The position numbers and the translations under genes were made by a program. Shown here one piece after another: positions 15,908-24,213 of a stretch of 64,000 nt of DNA. Source of the stretch: Pirellulales bacterium (GTDB lineage: Bacteria > Planctomycetota > Planctomycetia > Pirellulales > JAEUIK01); contig JAHBXR010000022.1 in NCBI GenBank assembly GCA_019636335.1, positions 45,519-109,518 of the forward strand, written 5' to 3'. The notes under the pieces were generated by a model, which saw only the letters and a program-made list of their open reading frames with translations, was not told where the DNA came from and ran no database searches. The number at the start of each line of letters is the position of its first letter. Within the stretch, counting starts at the first letter, position 1.

Positions 15908-18802
15908 CTACTTGCCCGGCGTGATGCGATCGCGCGAGATGTCGTCGAGCAACTTCTTGTACTGCGCGACCATCGCCGGTCCCGAGAGCTTGGGGGACAG
16001 GATCAGCGTGGCGTCGAGCAGCTTGCGGGCCTGCGCCAGATCGTCGGGCGACTTCTTGACAATCGCCTGTCGGCGGAGGCACAAGGCCACGCTATAGACC
16101 GCCTCGAAATACTCCGCGGGTCGAGGCGTTTGCTTGCCGAGCGCGACTCGGATGTCGTTCCATTGCTTGAGCGCGGCGTCGACCTGACTCAGGTCGGTGC
16201 GGCTCCAGGCCTCGAGAATTCTGCCGCGTTCGAGTGCGATGGCCAGCGAACGCGGGTGTTCCTTGAGTAGGATATCGGTTTCGGCGATGGCGCGCGAGTA
16301 TTCTCCGCGTTCGCGCAAGAGCTGAACGAGCCGCGTTCGTGCGCGGGCCAGTTGCTGCGCCGATTGCGCGGCAAACGCTGGATCGGTTTGCGCGGCGTCG
16401 ATCAAGGCCTTGTACAGCTCGGCCGCCTGGTCGTGCGCGCCACGAAACATGCACAAATCGCCGAGCAACAGTTGCTCTTGCGGTCCCAGGTGTTCTCGCG
16501 CCGCCAGACTATTGATCATTTCGTCGACTTGCGAATTGGCGGCGGGCAGGTCACGGGGGGCAGTGCGTCCAGACGCGGTGTCCTCGTCCGCCGATTTGTC
16601 GGCGAGTAGATCGCGCACCGACATCCGCAGCATGTCGAGCACGATGCGATTGAACTCGGCCGTGTCGGGCGTGACTTGCTCGAGAGCAAACACGATCGCG
16701 CGAGCCTCGTCGTATTGCCCCAACACGACATGCGCACGAACGGCGGCGTGCATGCCGCGCAGCAGCGTGTGGTCGATGTCCGACGAGTTGGCCGACATTC
16801 CGCCCGAGACCACCGGCGCGAGCCATTCGAGGGCCGCGACGGCGTCGCGCTGCGCGAGACAGACTTCGGCCAGCAGGGGACGCGCATCGCGCGGCTCGAC
16901 GATACTGGCTGGATCTCCCTCGACCGGAATCGCGTTCGTGAGGCAGACCTTGGCACGTTCCACCAGGCGTTGCTTTTCGTCTGCGGGGGGGGCGTCAGAG
17001 TCTTTTTCGGACGACGCTGCCGCCTGCCGCCACAACAGCTTGCCCGCCTGATATTGGGCTTGGCGAAAGCGCGATGAATTCTTGGCGATCGACTCGAAGC
17101 GTTGCAGTGCGCTGTCTTGCTGGCCGAGGACGGCTTCGGCCAGGCCCAGCGCGATCTGGGCATCGTCTGCTTCGACCCGTTCGGGCCAACGCGAGCGAAT
17201 CTGCTCGGCCAGCCGCACCAGCCGAGCGTGGATCTCGGGTTGCTCTTCGGCCGCGGCATTCGATAGCAAGCGGGCCGCGGCATTCGTGCCAATCGCGGCG
17301 ATGGCTGGCGCGGAAGAGGTATCGGCGGCCTGGTCGAGAACCTGTTCGGCGAGCGTCACCGCCGCCAGGAGTTCTCCTTGTCCAGCAAGCCACCGTGTGC
17401 GGCGCAGTTGCAGACGCGAGAGGTTTTCGCGCGTGTCGGCCAGCTTCTGTCCGGTGCCGAGCTTTTCTTGTGCCGCCAGGGCATCGGCCAGATGTTTCTC
17501 GGCCTCGAGCCACATCAAGTTGCGCTCTTCTTCCGCGGCCAGGGCGAGCAACTCTTCGATTTCCTGCGCCGGTTCGAGCGCGTCGTTGTCCACCTTTCGT
17601 TCGATGCGCAACAGTTGCAGCGCCTCGAGCTGCTGGGAACCCGGGGCCTGGGCGATGTTCGCCAGGTACACGAGCGCCGATTTGCGCGCCGTACGCCGCC
17701 GGGGACCAAGCTCCAGTTCGGCCGCGGCCAGCTTGGCCTTGGCCAGTTCGAGCGAGATGGCGTGAAAGCCGGGGGCTTCCGGACGCTTCTCGCGCGCGTC
17801 GAGCCAGCTCGTGGCTTCGGTCAAGATCTCCGGATTGCGGTTCTGCTTGCGCAACAGTTGCAGGCGCAGCAAGGTGACTTCGGCAAAGAAGGCGGCTTCG
17901 CGGCGATTTTGCGGCTCTTCGTCCGGCTCGGGGGCGAAACTCAGGGTTTCGTCGAGCATCTCGAGTGCGTTTTCATTGTCGCCCGCTTCGGCCAGGGCGC
18001 GGCCCTGCCAATACTGCGCGACGATGCCGGCCGATTCGCCGCGGCATTCGGCGGCGATCGTTGCCAGTTGCAGGGCGACGGCCAGGAATCCCGCCTGACG
18101 GGCCGTCATCGGCACCTTGGCCGGGGCCTCTTCCTCGCTCTCCGCCGGCGCTGGTTGCGGTGGCGCCGTGCCAGGCGAGTCAGACAGCATGCTCGCCAGC
18201 CAGTATTCGATCAGCGCGAGCTTCGTGCGTGCCTCGCCCCAGACTCGCCGCATGGGGGCATCGGGCGTGGGGGGGGCGTTCTCGGCGTCCAGGCTCATGC
18301 CGAGTGCCTGTTCGAAGTATTGTCGTGCGCCGGCAAAAGTCTTCGTCGCTCGATCGTAGGCGGCCTGCTTGCTGGCAGGCTCCGTGGCGCGATCTCCCAC
18401 GCGCAGGTGCGCAATCGCGCGTTCGAGCAGGTAGTCCCCCTGCTCGACGACCGCCAGCGGCACGGCGGGATGGTTGGGATGCTCGCGATTGAATTTTTCG
18501 CGATACTGCTTCGCTTCGGCCTGCCACTGGGTGGCCAGGGCCGCCGTCGCCGCCTCGCGCGCGGCCAGTTGCAGGCTCTCGGCCATCTCGAGATCCCACA
18601 TCTCGCGCAGCTCGTCCGGCAGGTCGGACTTGTCCGCGATCGAACGCAGATAGTCGACCGCTTGTTCGCCGTAGCCCCGCTGTTGCAGCCCCTGCAGAAA
18701 CTCGGCGTAGGGCTCGCGCGCCAGAGATGTACGCGGAGCGCTGGCAACGGTCGCCAGACAAATACAAGCGACCCAGCGAATGCGAACCGAGAGCAGCATC
18801 AT
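15908..18802 (-). CDS. Large TPR-repeat protein of the ExbB/ExbD operon
   Basis: About 964 residues, with an N-terminal signal peptide or anchor (to about residue 30, ending near LATVASAPRTSLA) and then almost entirely helical, Ala/Leu/Glu-rich tetratricopeptide-like repeats. It is presumably periplasmic. The stop of the upstream squalene-cyclase-like gene is only four bases before the ATG, so it is the last gene of the operon. Its last ~110 residues (WNDIR...LILSPKLSGPAMVAQYKKLL) align with the C-terminus of the TPR protein at 28152-30716 (WNEIE...LYPSLGGPVLKTRFEKLL), so the two are paralogues. A TTG three bases upstream is an alternative start. Function unknown; a scaffold role is likely. 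Confidence 0.82.
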   Translation of the reverse strand: MMLLSVRIRWVACICLATVASAPRTSLAREPYAEFLQGLQQRGYGEQAVDYLRSIADKSDLPDELREMWDLEMAESLQLAAREAATAALATQWQAEAKQYREKFNREHPNHPAVPLAVVEQGDYLLERAIAHLRVGDRATEPASKQAAYDRATKTFAGARQYFEQALGMSLDAENAPPTPDAPMRRVWGEARTKLALIEYWLASMLSDSPGTAPPQPAPAESEEEAPAKVPMTARQAGFLAVALQLATIAAECRGESAGIVAQYWQGRALAEAGDNENALEMLDETLSFAPEPDEEPQNRREAAFFAEVTLLRLQLLRKQNRNPEILTEATSWLDAREKRPEAPGFHAISLELAKAKLAAAELELGPRRRTARKSALVYLANIAQAPGSQQLEALQLLRIERKVDNDALEPAQEIEELLALAAEEERNLMWLEAEKHLADALAAQEKLGTGQKLADTRENLSRLQLRRTRWLAGQGELLAAVTLAEQVLDQAADTSSAPAIAAIGTNAAARLLSNAAAEEQPEIHARLVRLAEQIRSRWPERVEADDAQIALGLAEAVLGQQDSALQRFESIAKNSSRFRQAQYQAGKLLWRQAAASSEKDSDAPPADEKQRLVERAKVCLTNAIPVEGDPASIVEPRDARPLLAEVCLAQRDAVAALEWLAPVVSGGMSANSSDIDHTLLRGMHAAVRAHVVLGQYDEARAIVFALEQVTPDTAEFNRIVLDMLRMSVRDLLADKSADEDTASGRTAPRDLPAANSQVDEMINSLAAREHLGPQEQLLLGDLCMFRGAHDQAAELYKALIDAAQTDPAFAAQSAQQLARARTRLVQLLRERGEYSRAIAETDILLKEHPRSLAIALERGRILEAWSRTDLSQVDAALKQWNDIRVALGKQTPRPAEYFEAVYSVALCLRRQAIVKKSPDDLAQARKLLDATLILSPKLSGPAMVAQYKKLLDDISRDRITPGK

Positions 18803-18806
18803 CAAG

Positions 18807-20465
18807 CTATTGGGGGGGCGCGGCGCTGCCGGGCCGATTGGCGGATTCGTTCTCGACCTTGGCCGGTACGTCTCCAGCCAATTGGTCCTTCTCCGAGATC
18901 TTGTAGATCGGTAAATAGCGATAGTAGATCTCGAGCGTCAGGCACGAGAGGCTCGTCACCATCAACCGGCCACCCTGTCGGCCCCAGCGATCGAGTTCGG
19001 GAGCGATGGGATCCCAACTCCCAGCCTCGCACCCTTCTTTTTCCTGCGTGTCGATCAACAAGCGGCGCATCTTGCGATTCCACTGTTCCCATTTGGGGCC
19101 GGGCTGGTTGTGCATCACCTGCGAGGCGTAATACCAGTAGTAGATGTTGCGATCTTTGAGCTCGGGCAAGTGCGACATGAGCACGTCCGTGCCTTCGATC
19201 ATCGCCGGATCGCCGCGACGCGCTCCCATATACTGCCGGCACAACAGTCCGACCGAGGTCAGGGGCACCGTCTCCTGCCCCCCCGGCTGATACGAGAACT
19301 GCCCGCCGTATTCGCCGTAGCTGGCAGCGTCGAGAAATCGGCGCGCGCCGTCGAACGTGTGGACATTGACCTCGAGGCCAGCCATCTGCGCGCTCTTCAG
19401 CGCCATCACCTGCCAGCCGACCACCGACGTATCACCCGGATCGCCCGGGTGATAACGCCAGCCGCCGTCGCGCGTGCTCTGCGCTTGCTCGATGAACCGG
19501 ATGGCCGCCTGCGCCGGCTCCTTGAGCCAGCTATCTTGCGTCATGCCGAATGCTTCGCAGAGCGTGATCGTGGCCAGGCCGTGGCTGTACAACTGGTGCG
19601 GGATGTTACCGGCCAGGTCGCCATTAGGGAGCTGCTGCTTGACAAGCCAGTGCAATCCACGCGAGATGTGCTTCTGGTAGGGGCCCTTCGATTGATGCGT
19701 CTGCCCCGCGGCCAGAAATGGCAGTAGCGCGAGCGAAGTGGCGGCGACGTCGCTTTGCTGGGTCAAGCCCGGGCCGTTGCAGTGGCCGTGCTTGCAGCGT
19801 TCGCCAAAGTTCTGGATCGACCAGCTTCCGTTCGTGTTCTGGTGCAAGGCGAACCAATTGAGCGCGGCGGCGACGGCGCGCTCCGAGGCCTTGGTAGCAC
19901 CGGCCAGGATCTTATCGCGATGGCCGCTCCCTCGCCCGCCAAACGCGTGCCCTGAGCCCCCCGTGCCAGGGTTTTCTCCCGTGCCGATCCCGATGCCGAC
20001 ACCGCCGTCACCATCAAGCACCGGGCCAGGCTGATCGCGGAACAGTTCCATGCCCGCGCCGCCGAGATTCAAGTCGTCGGCTTCCATCGGGCGGCCCCCT
20101 CCCGACTCTTCGAAGATGTCGGAAGCGTCGTTGTACTGTTCATCTTGTTCGAGGGGCTTCGCCTCGAACTCCGTGAGCGATTCGGTGCTGAGCTCGGTCG
20201 GATCGAGCGGCGTGTTGCCAACCTCGAACTTCTGCAACTCGATATCGGGTTGCGCGGCGGCCTCGTCGAGCATCTCGAACTGTTCGATCTCGGGCTTCGA
20301 TATCTCGTTGATCGAGCCGACGATGATGCCGACCAAAGTCAGCAGCGTCAGGTGCCCCGTCAGGCTGGCCAACCACCACCGTCCGGTCGTCTCCGCCCAC
20401 GCGCGCAGCACTAGCCAGCGTTCGGCCAGCGAGACTTCTTGCAGTGAGCGAAGGAAACGGCGCAC
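18807..20465 (-). CDS. Squalene-cyclase-fold (prenyltransferase/squalene oxidase repeat) protein with TonB-like N-terminal helix
   Basis: A 552-residue protein in three parts. Residues 30-50 form one transmembrane helix with the sequence S34-L-T-G-H38, the SxxxH arrangement through which TonB and TolA couple to ExbB/ExbD. Residues 55-180 are an acidic then Gly-rich linker (periplasmic spacer). Residues 185-525 form an alpha/alpha barrel of squalene-oxidase repeats, with ALNWFALHQNTNGSWS, GLHWLVKQQLPNGDLAG, DGGWRYHPGDPGDTS and VVGWQVMALKSA. The cyclase DxDD motif is absent, so it is probably not an enzyme of hopanoid synthesis. The GTG start (20465) follows the previous gene by 23 bases. Confidence 0.85.
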   Translation of the reverse strand: MRRFLRSLQEVSLAERWLVLRAWAETTGRWWLASLTGHLTLLTLVGIIVGSINEISKPEIEQFEMLDEAAAQPDIELQKFEVGNTPLDPTELSTESLTEFEAKPLEQDEQYNDASDIFEESGGGRPMEADDLNLGGAGMELFRDQPGPVLDGDGGVGIGIGTGENPGTGGSGHAFGGRGSGHRDKILAGATKASERAVAAALNWFALHQNTNGSWSIQNFGERCKHGHCNGPGLTQQSDVAATSLALLPFLAAGQTHQSKGPYQKHISRGLHWLVKQQLPNGDLAGNIPHQLYSHGLATITLCEAFGMTQDSWLKEPAQAAIRFIEQAQSTRDGGWRYHPGDPGDTSVVGWQVMALKSAQMAGLEVNVHTFDGARRFLDAASYGEYGGQFSYQPGGQETVPLTSVGLLCRQYMGARRGDPAMIEGTDVLMSHLPELKDRNIYYWYYASQVMHNQPGPKWEQWNRKMRRLLIDTQEKEGCEAGSWDPIAPELDRWGRQGGRLMVTSLSCLTLEIYYRYLPIYKISEKDQLAGDVPAKVENESANRPGSAAPPQ

Positions 20466-20488
20466 GGTTTAGTTCTTCAAAGGGTGTA

Positions 20489-21601
20489 TCAACGATCAGC
20501 GTACGGCGGCGCATTGCCGTCATGGGGACTGAGCCACCAATAGTCGTCGCGATTCGGTCCATGATCGCGGTCGTCGTCGGTGTTGTCGGTGTTGTGCAAA
20601 TCGAGTTCAGGTTCGGCCAGCGGCGACTCCGGCGCCAGCGTGGCTCCCTGCGAGCGTCTCCGCAGACTGCGAAAGGCGGTCAGGCTTCCCATGCACGCGG
20701 CAAAGACCGCGATCACCGCCGCGACGCCCAGCAAGACCAGCGCCCAGCGTTCGTTCTTCGATACCGCCACCGGTGTGCGGCGCTCGGGAATCACGCGGCC
20801 AATCAACAGCGGCGCGACGAGCGGAGTCGCTCCCGGTTTTGCCTGGGCCGGTTGGTAACCCTGCAATTTGAAAAAGTATCCCACCGCCGTGACGTCCGCG
20901 TCGATCTGATCTCCCACCTTGACGCCGGGGGGCAACTCGGGCGTGAGCACGACATACAGCCAGCCTCGCGAATCGCTCGGCCAACCCCATAGTTCGTATA
21001 CTTCTCGATCGTGCAGCGGATTGTTCTCGGGCAACTCGTACCGCAAGGCACGCCGCACGCGCAGCTTCACCTCGACCAGTTCGGCGCGATGTTTGGCCGG
21101 ATGATGCACCAGATCGTGGAATGTCTCTTGCCTGGCCGCGGCCAGCAGCTCCTTGTCGCTTTGCGCCTCGCTCCATTCGAGCAGGCGGTAGTACGCGGGC
21201 ATCTCGATCGGATGGATCGACGTCGTGCGGTCCTCGACCGTCTCGAGCTCGTCGCGCAGATCGGCCCAATCGTCGGCGTTGGGTGCGCCGGCCGGCGTGA
21301 CGTCGGTCGCGGGGGCGCGCTCTGCCTGCGGTTCGTGTGCCGTTGCTTCGGCCAACTCGGGCGAGGCGGCTTGCTCGTCCGTCAATCCAGCCGGAGGAGC
21401 AGACGCGGGGATGGAAGGCGCGGCGGCCGGCGGCGTCTTGGCCACGGGGGGCAGTTCGGCCTGTTGGCTGTCGTCTTGCATCCCGCGCGTCGACCAGACG
21501 ATCAGTCCGACGATGACGAGCGTACTGAGGAATCGCCACGGCAGGCGCGTACCGCGAGCGGGCGTCGTGCTCAAGCGGCTAGTGCGTCGTCGACGAGTCA
21601 T
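20489..21601 (-). CDS. Bitopic envelope protein of unknown family in the ExbB/ExbD operon
   Basis: A 370-residue protein with an N-terminal helix (about 20-38, FLSTLVIVGLIVW), a Pro/Ala-rich linker, a conserved-looking middle domain (about 120-285: YYRLLEWSEAQSDKELLAAA, then ELVEVKLRVRRAL and REVYELWGWPSDSRGWLYVV), a second helix near residues 290-315 and an acidic tail. Both ends are probably cytoplasmic with the middle domain outside. The first helix lacks SxxxH, so it is not a TonB-like transducer. I do not recognise the family. The ATG at 21601 was chosen because it lies just after the exbD stop; the frame reaches further upstream into exbD. Confidence 0.75.
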   Translation of the reverse strand: MTRRRRTSRLSTTPARGTRLPWRFLSTLVIVGLIVWSTRGMQDDSQQAELPPVAKTPPAAAPSIPASAPPAGLTDEQAASPELAEATAHEPQAERAPATDVTPAGAPNADDWADLRDELETVEDRTTSIHPIEMPAYYRLLEWSEAQSDKELLAAARQETFHDLVHHPAKHRAELVEVKLRVRRALRYELPENNPLHDREVYELWGWPSDSRGWLYVVLTPELPPGVKVGDQIDADVTAVGYFFKLQGYQPAQAKPGATPLVAPLLIGRVIPERRTPVAVSKNERWALVLLGVAAVIAVFAACMGSLTAFRSLRRRSQGATLAPESPLAEPELDLHNTDNTDDDRDHGPNRDDYWWLSPHDGNAPPYADR

Positions 21602-21626
21602 GGCAATGCAGCGAAGGAGTAAGGAA

Positions 21627-22145
21627 CTACGGTCCGCCCTCGAAGTCCTCGGAGACTTCGACAAAGCTCAGCTTGCCCAGCCGTTCTCCCGACGGCAATT
21701 TGACCCGCGTGCAGACATCGAGCAGCCGCATCAAGTGGTCGTAGCGCAAGCCCGATCCCACCTGCAGCAGCACACGATCGAACGGGGTCGCGGGATCGGA
21801 GAAGATGTTCTGGAGTTGCGATTCGAGATACGGCAAGCTGGTCGTGGGTTCGCCTTCGCCGATGCGCAAGTCGGCAATGCCCCCCTCGGCGTTCGAGAGC
21901 GCGGTCACGACGACCGTCTCGATCCCCTGCACGGGGCTGTCGTTCTGGGCCTCGTTGCCGGCGGCCACGGCCTCGGCGATGCGCGTTACCGGCTCGGGCA
22001 GAGGCATCCGCAGCGCGATGTGACCTTCGGCCGGCGCCGGACGAAACGTGAGAATAAAAAAGGCGAGCAACTGAAACGCCATATCGAGCATCGCGGCGAG
22101 GTTCAGCTCGACGTCGCCTTGCATGTGTCGCTTGCGCCGCGCCAT
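21627..22145 (-). CDS. exbD: ExbD/TolR-family protein (second copy)
   Basis: A 172-residue ExbD/TolR protein with one N-terminal transmembrane helix carrying D21 (ELNLAAMLDMAFQLLAFFIL), the residue that binds the proton in ExbD, and a C-terminal periplasmic domain. The sequence differs greatly from the neighbouring copy, with a longer periplasmic domain. The ATG is one base after the end of the first exbD gene, so the pair is cotranslated. Together with ExbB it should form the proton channel that energises a TonB-like partner. Confidence 0.9.
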   Translation of the reverse strand: MARRKRHMQGDVELNLAAMLDMAFQLLAFFILTFRPAPAEGHIALRMPLPEPVTRIAEAVAAGNEAQNDSPVQGIETVVVTALSNAEGGIADLRIGEGEPTTSLPYLESQLQNIFSDPATPFDRVLLQVGSGLRYDHLMRLLDVCTRVKLPSGERLGKLSFVEVSEDFEGGP

Positions 22146-22146
22146 G

Positions 22147-22611
22147 CTAGGTCTCCTGTTCGCTATTCGCGACGCGATAGTGGAACTTGCGGAAGCCGTT
22201 CGCCTGGCACGCGCGCACGACGCGATTCAACATGTGGAACGGCGTGGCACGATCGGCCCGCACGACGATCGTGTTTGGCAGATCGTCTCCGGCTTTCAAT
22301 TGGGGGGCGGTCGATTTAGCGCGGTTCAAGGCCGACTGCGCTTCGGAGGCGATGTACTGCTCGACGTCCTGACGTTTTTCTCCGAAGACGCGCAACGCAC
22401 CTTCGGAATCGACGTTCAGCACCAGCAAATCGCCCATGCCGGTCGTGTCGACTGGCTGCGCTGACCCGATCACCGGCAACTTCAAGCTCACATCCAGCGA
22501 CGCGGCCTTGAAGCTCGTCACCAGCATGAAGAAGGTGATGAGCTGAAAGACCATGTCGAGGATGGGCGTGAGATTCGGTTCGTACCGTTCATCGGCCGCC
22601 GCACCACTCAT
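22147..22611 (-). CDS. exbD: ExbD/TolR-family protein (first copy)
   Basis: A 154-residue ExbD protein. The membrane helix NLTPILDMVFQLITFFML contains D19, equivalent to the essential Asp25 of E. coli ExbD. The periplasmic C-terminal domain ends in the FHMLNRVVRACQANGFRKF region typical of the family. It lies 11 bases after exbB and one base before the second exbD, in one operon. Two divergent ExbD copies next to one ExbB suggest either a mixed ExbD pair or two alternative channels. Confidence 0.92.
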   Translation of the reverse strand: MSGAAADERYEPNLTPILDMVFQLITFFMLVTSFKAASLDVSLKLPVIGSAQPVDTTGMGDLLVLNVDSEGALRVFGEKRQDVEQYIASEAQSALNRAKSTAPQLKAGDDLPNTIVVRADRATPFHMLNRVVRACQANGFRKFHYRVANSEQET

Positions 22612-22622
22612 GGCTCTGCTCC

Positions 22623-23414
22623 TTAGGTTGCTTCCGCCGGGGCACGGGGAGGTCGATCGGGTTTCGAGCGGCTGGCCTGGTAAATCTTGCGCAGCATCTG
22701 ATCTCCTTTGAACGACGTCGAGGCGGAGATCGCGGCCACGCGGTTGCGGAACATGGAGAAGAAGTAGATGGCCGGCACCGAGAGCGCCACGCCTTCGAAC
22801 GTGAGCAGCAGCGCTTCGGAAATACCGCTGGCCACCTCGCTCGGATTGAGCTCGACGCTCGACATGGCGATCACGCTGAAGCTGGCGATCATCCCCTTGA
22901 GCGTGCCCAAGAGTCCGATCATCGGCCCGAGCGTACCGATCACCGCCAACACGCCGATCTTCTTTTCGAGCACGAGGGTCTCGGCCTCGGCCGCACGATC
23001 CATCACCTCGCGGGCCTCGGTGAGACCTTGGGGCATCTCGGGAATGGCCGCTGACACGATGTTGCCGAAAAAGGTCTCGCTTTCTTTCAGCCGCTGATAG
23101 GCGCCGCGAAAGTCACGCTTATGGATCAGCTCGTCCGTCTCGCGCAGCAGGTCTGGCGGCGCGGCGGTCTGTTCGCGGATCTCGACGAAGAGCATGCAGA
23201 CCTTGGCGACGAAATAGATCGAGAGCACGAGGAGAAACGCCCCGATCAGGCCCGAGCAGCGTGCGACCCACACGAGGAAGTTTTCTCCCTCGGCCACCGC
23301 TGCTTCGCCTTCGGCGCCCCAGGCGATCGACGTCCAGGCGCAGGTGGCCAGCGTCAGCCCGACCAGCACGAGAACTACCTGCGGCTTGCGCAGGCCAAGC
23401 AATTGCGGTATCAC
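22623..23414 (-). CDS. exbB: MotA/TolQ/ExbB proton-channel protein
   Basis: A 263-residue ExbB/TolQ/MotA-family inner-membrane protein. It has an N-terminal hydrophobic segment or signal (about 11-33), a helix at about 51-76, a cytoplasmic domain and the paired helices of the channel (IGVLAVIGTLGPMIGLLGTL, then GISEALLLTFEGVALSVPAI), with the family signature PMIGLLGTLKGMIASF. It builds the pentameric proton channel around ExbD helices. The GTG at 23414 is preceded by a near-perfect GAGGAGGG site 5 bases away; the 13-codon upstream extension is rejected. First gene of the operon. Confidence 0.93.
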   Translation of the reverse strand: MIPQLLGLRKPQVVLVLVGLTLATCAWTSIAWGAEGEAAVAEGENFLVWVARCSGLIGAFLLVLSIYFVAKVCMLFVEIREQTAAPPDLLRETDELIHKRDFRGAYQRLKESETFFGNIVSAAIPEMPQGLTEAREVMDRAAEAETLVLEKKIGVLAVIGTLGPMIGLLGTLKGMIASFSVIAMSSVELNPSEVASGISEALLLTFEGVALSVPAIYFFSMFRNRVAAISASTSFKGDQMLRKIYQASRSKPDRPPRAPAEAT

Positions 23415-24023
23415 GTTCCCTCCTCGAGAAGATTCAAACCAGGCGAACGACAACCGGCAGCCGCGTCACGCGAGAACGGTATTCATAACACGAAATGACG
23501 AGCAGATCGGCGAAATCGCATCGCGTAGCGCGTCCAGCGGGCAATTCCCGCTGGCGCGATCGAAAAGACTGGAACTGCAAATGGGTGGTGCAGGTTGGAG
23601 AACGTCTGGACCAAGACAAGCCCCGCGCCACGAGGCCGGAGTTGCCTGACCCTCATCGGGCGTGTCGAGGGAACGAATTCCGCTCGAACGACGCGCGCGG
23701 CCCGCCACGAAGCAACGTCTCCCACGGGGGACGAGCCACAGTGCCGCTGGTAAACCGCGTGACGCTCTTCTCTCTGCTCCACACGCGAATGACCGCCGGC
23801 AGGTGCCAACTGCTGCGGGCCCGGCGGCGGGGTGCCTCCAACCTCGCCCTGGGCTCCGCCGGTGGCAGCATGGCCAACCGACGGTAAAGTCGCGTGTCTT
23901 AAGCCCATAGATCGAGCATAGCTGCGGTCGGCTCGATGGGCAAGAAAACCGGACCACCGGCGCAGGCATTTGCCGGGCTATCCAACGGGGGGATCGCCGC
24001 CGGCCATCCCGCGAAAAGAAAGG
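23415..24023. other. Intergenic region between exbB and tRNA-Leu
   Basis: About 600 bases with no recognisable gene. Open frames here (e.g. 23483-23908 minus, 23495-23887 plus) have Arg-rich shadow-like composition and no family features, so I rejected them. The region should contain the exbB promoter and the tRNA terminator; a hairpin is listed at 23529-23558. Confidence 0.5.
23529..23558. repeat. Inverted repeat in the exbB leader
   Basis: CCAGCGGG (23534-23541) and CCCGCTGG (23547-23554) form an 8-bp stem with a CAATT loop, extended by CGCG/CGCG with one bulged base. It lies about 115 bases upstream of the exbB GTG. No T-run follows on either strand, so it is not a simple terminator; a leader structure or protein site is possible. 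Confidence 0.4.
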
Positions 24024-24108
24024 TGCCGAAGAGAGGACTTGAACCTCCACGCCCTTTACGGGCACTAGGTCCTGAACCTAGCGCGTCTGCCAATTCCGCC
24101 ACTTCGGC
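24024..24108 (-). tRNA. tRNA-Leu (CAG anticodon)
   Basis: An 85-nt class II tRNA. The acceptor stem is GCCGAAG/CTTCGGC with discriminator A. The anticodon stem-loop is CTAGG-TTCAGGA-CCTAG with CAG in the loop centre. A long variable arm (GCCC-GTAAA-GGGC) and a T arm with TTCAAGT follow. It decodes CTG. The 3' CCA is not fully encoded (ACCT follows). Confidence 0.97.
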
Positions 24109-24213
24109 AAGTGTCGAAGAAATTATTTATAGGTCACGCGGTCGGGGGATTCAAGCCGCGCCATCTGCGGAAAAACACTGTTCGCACAGACCGCATAATC
24201 CCTGCGACTCGAC

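Noticed and set aside
18807..20465. Squalene-hopene cyclase enzyme
   Set aside because: The barrel repeats are present but the catalytic DxDD is not, and the gene sits in an exbB-exbD operon with a TonB-like helix.
23466..24065. Minus open frame running from the tRNA gene into the exbB leader
   Set aside because: It begins inside tRNA-Leu and shows the usual spurious tRNA-derived translation; no domain is visible.
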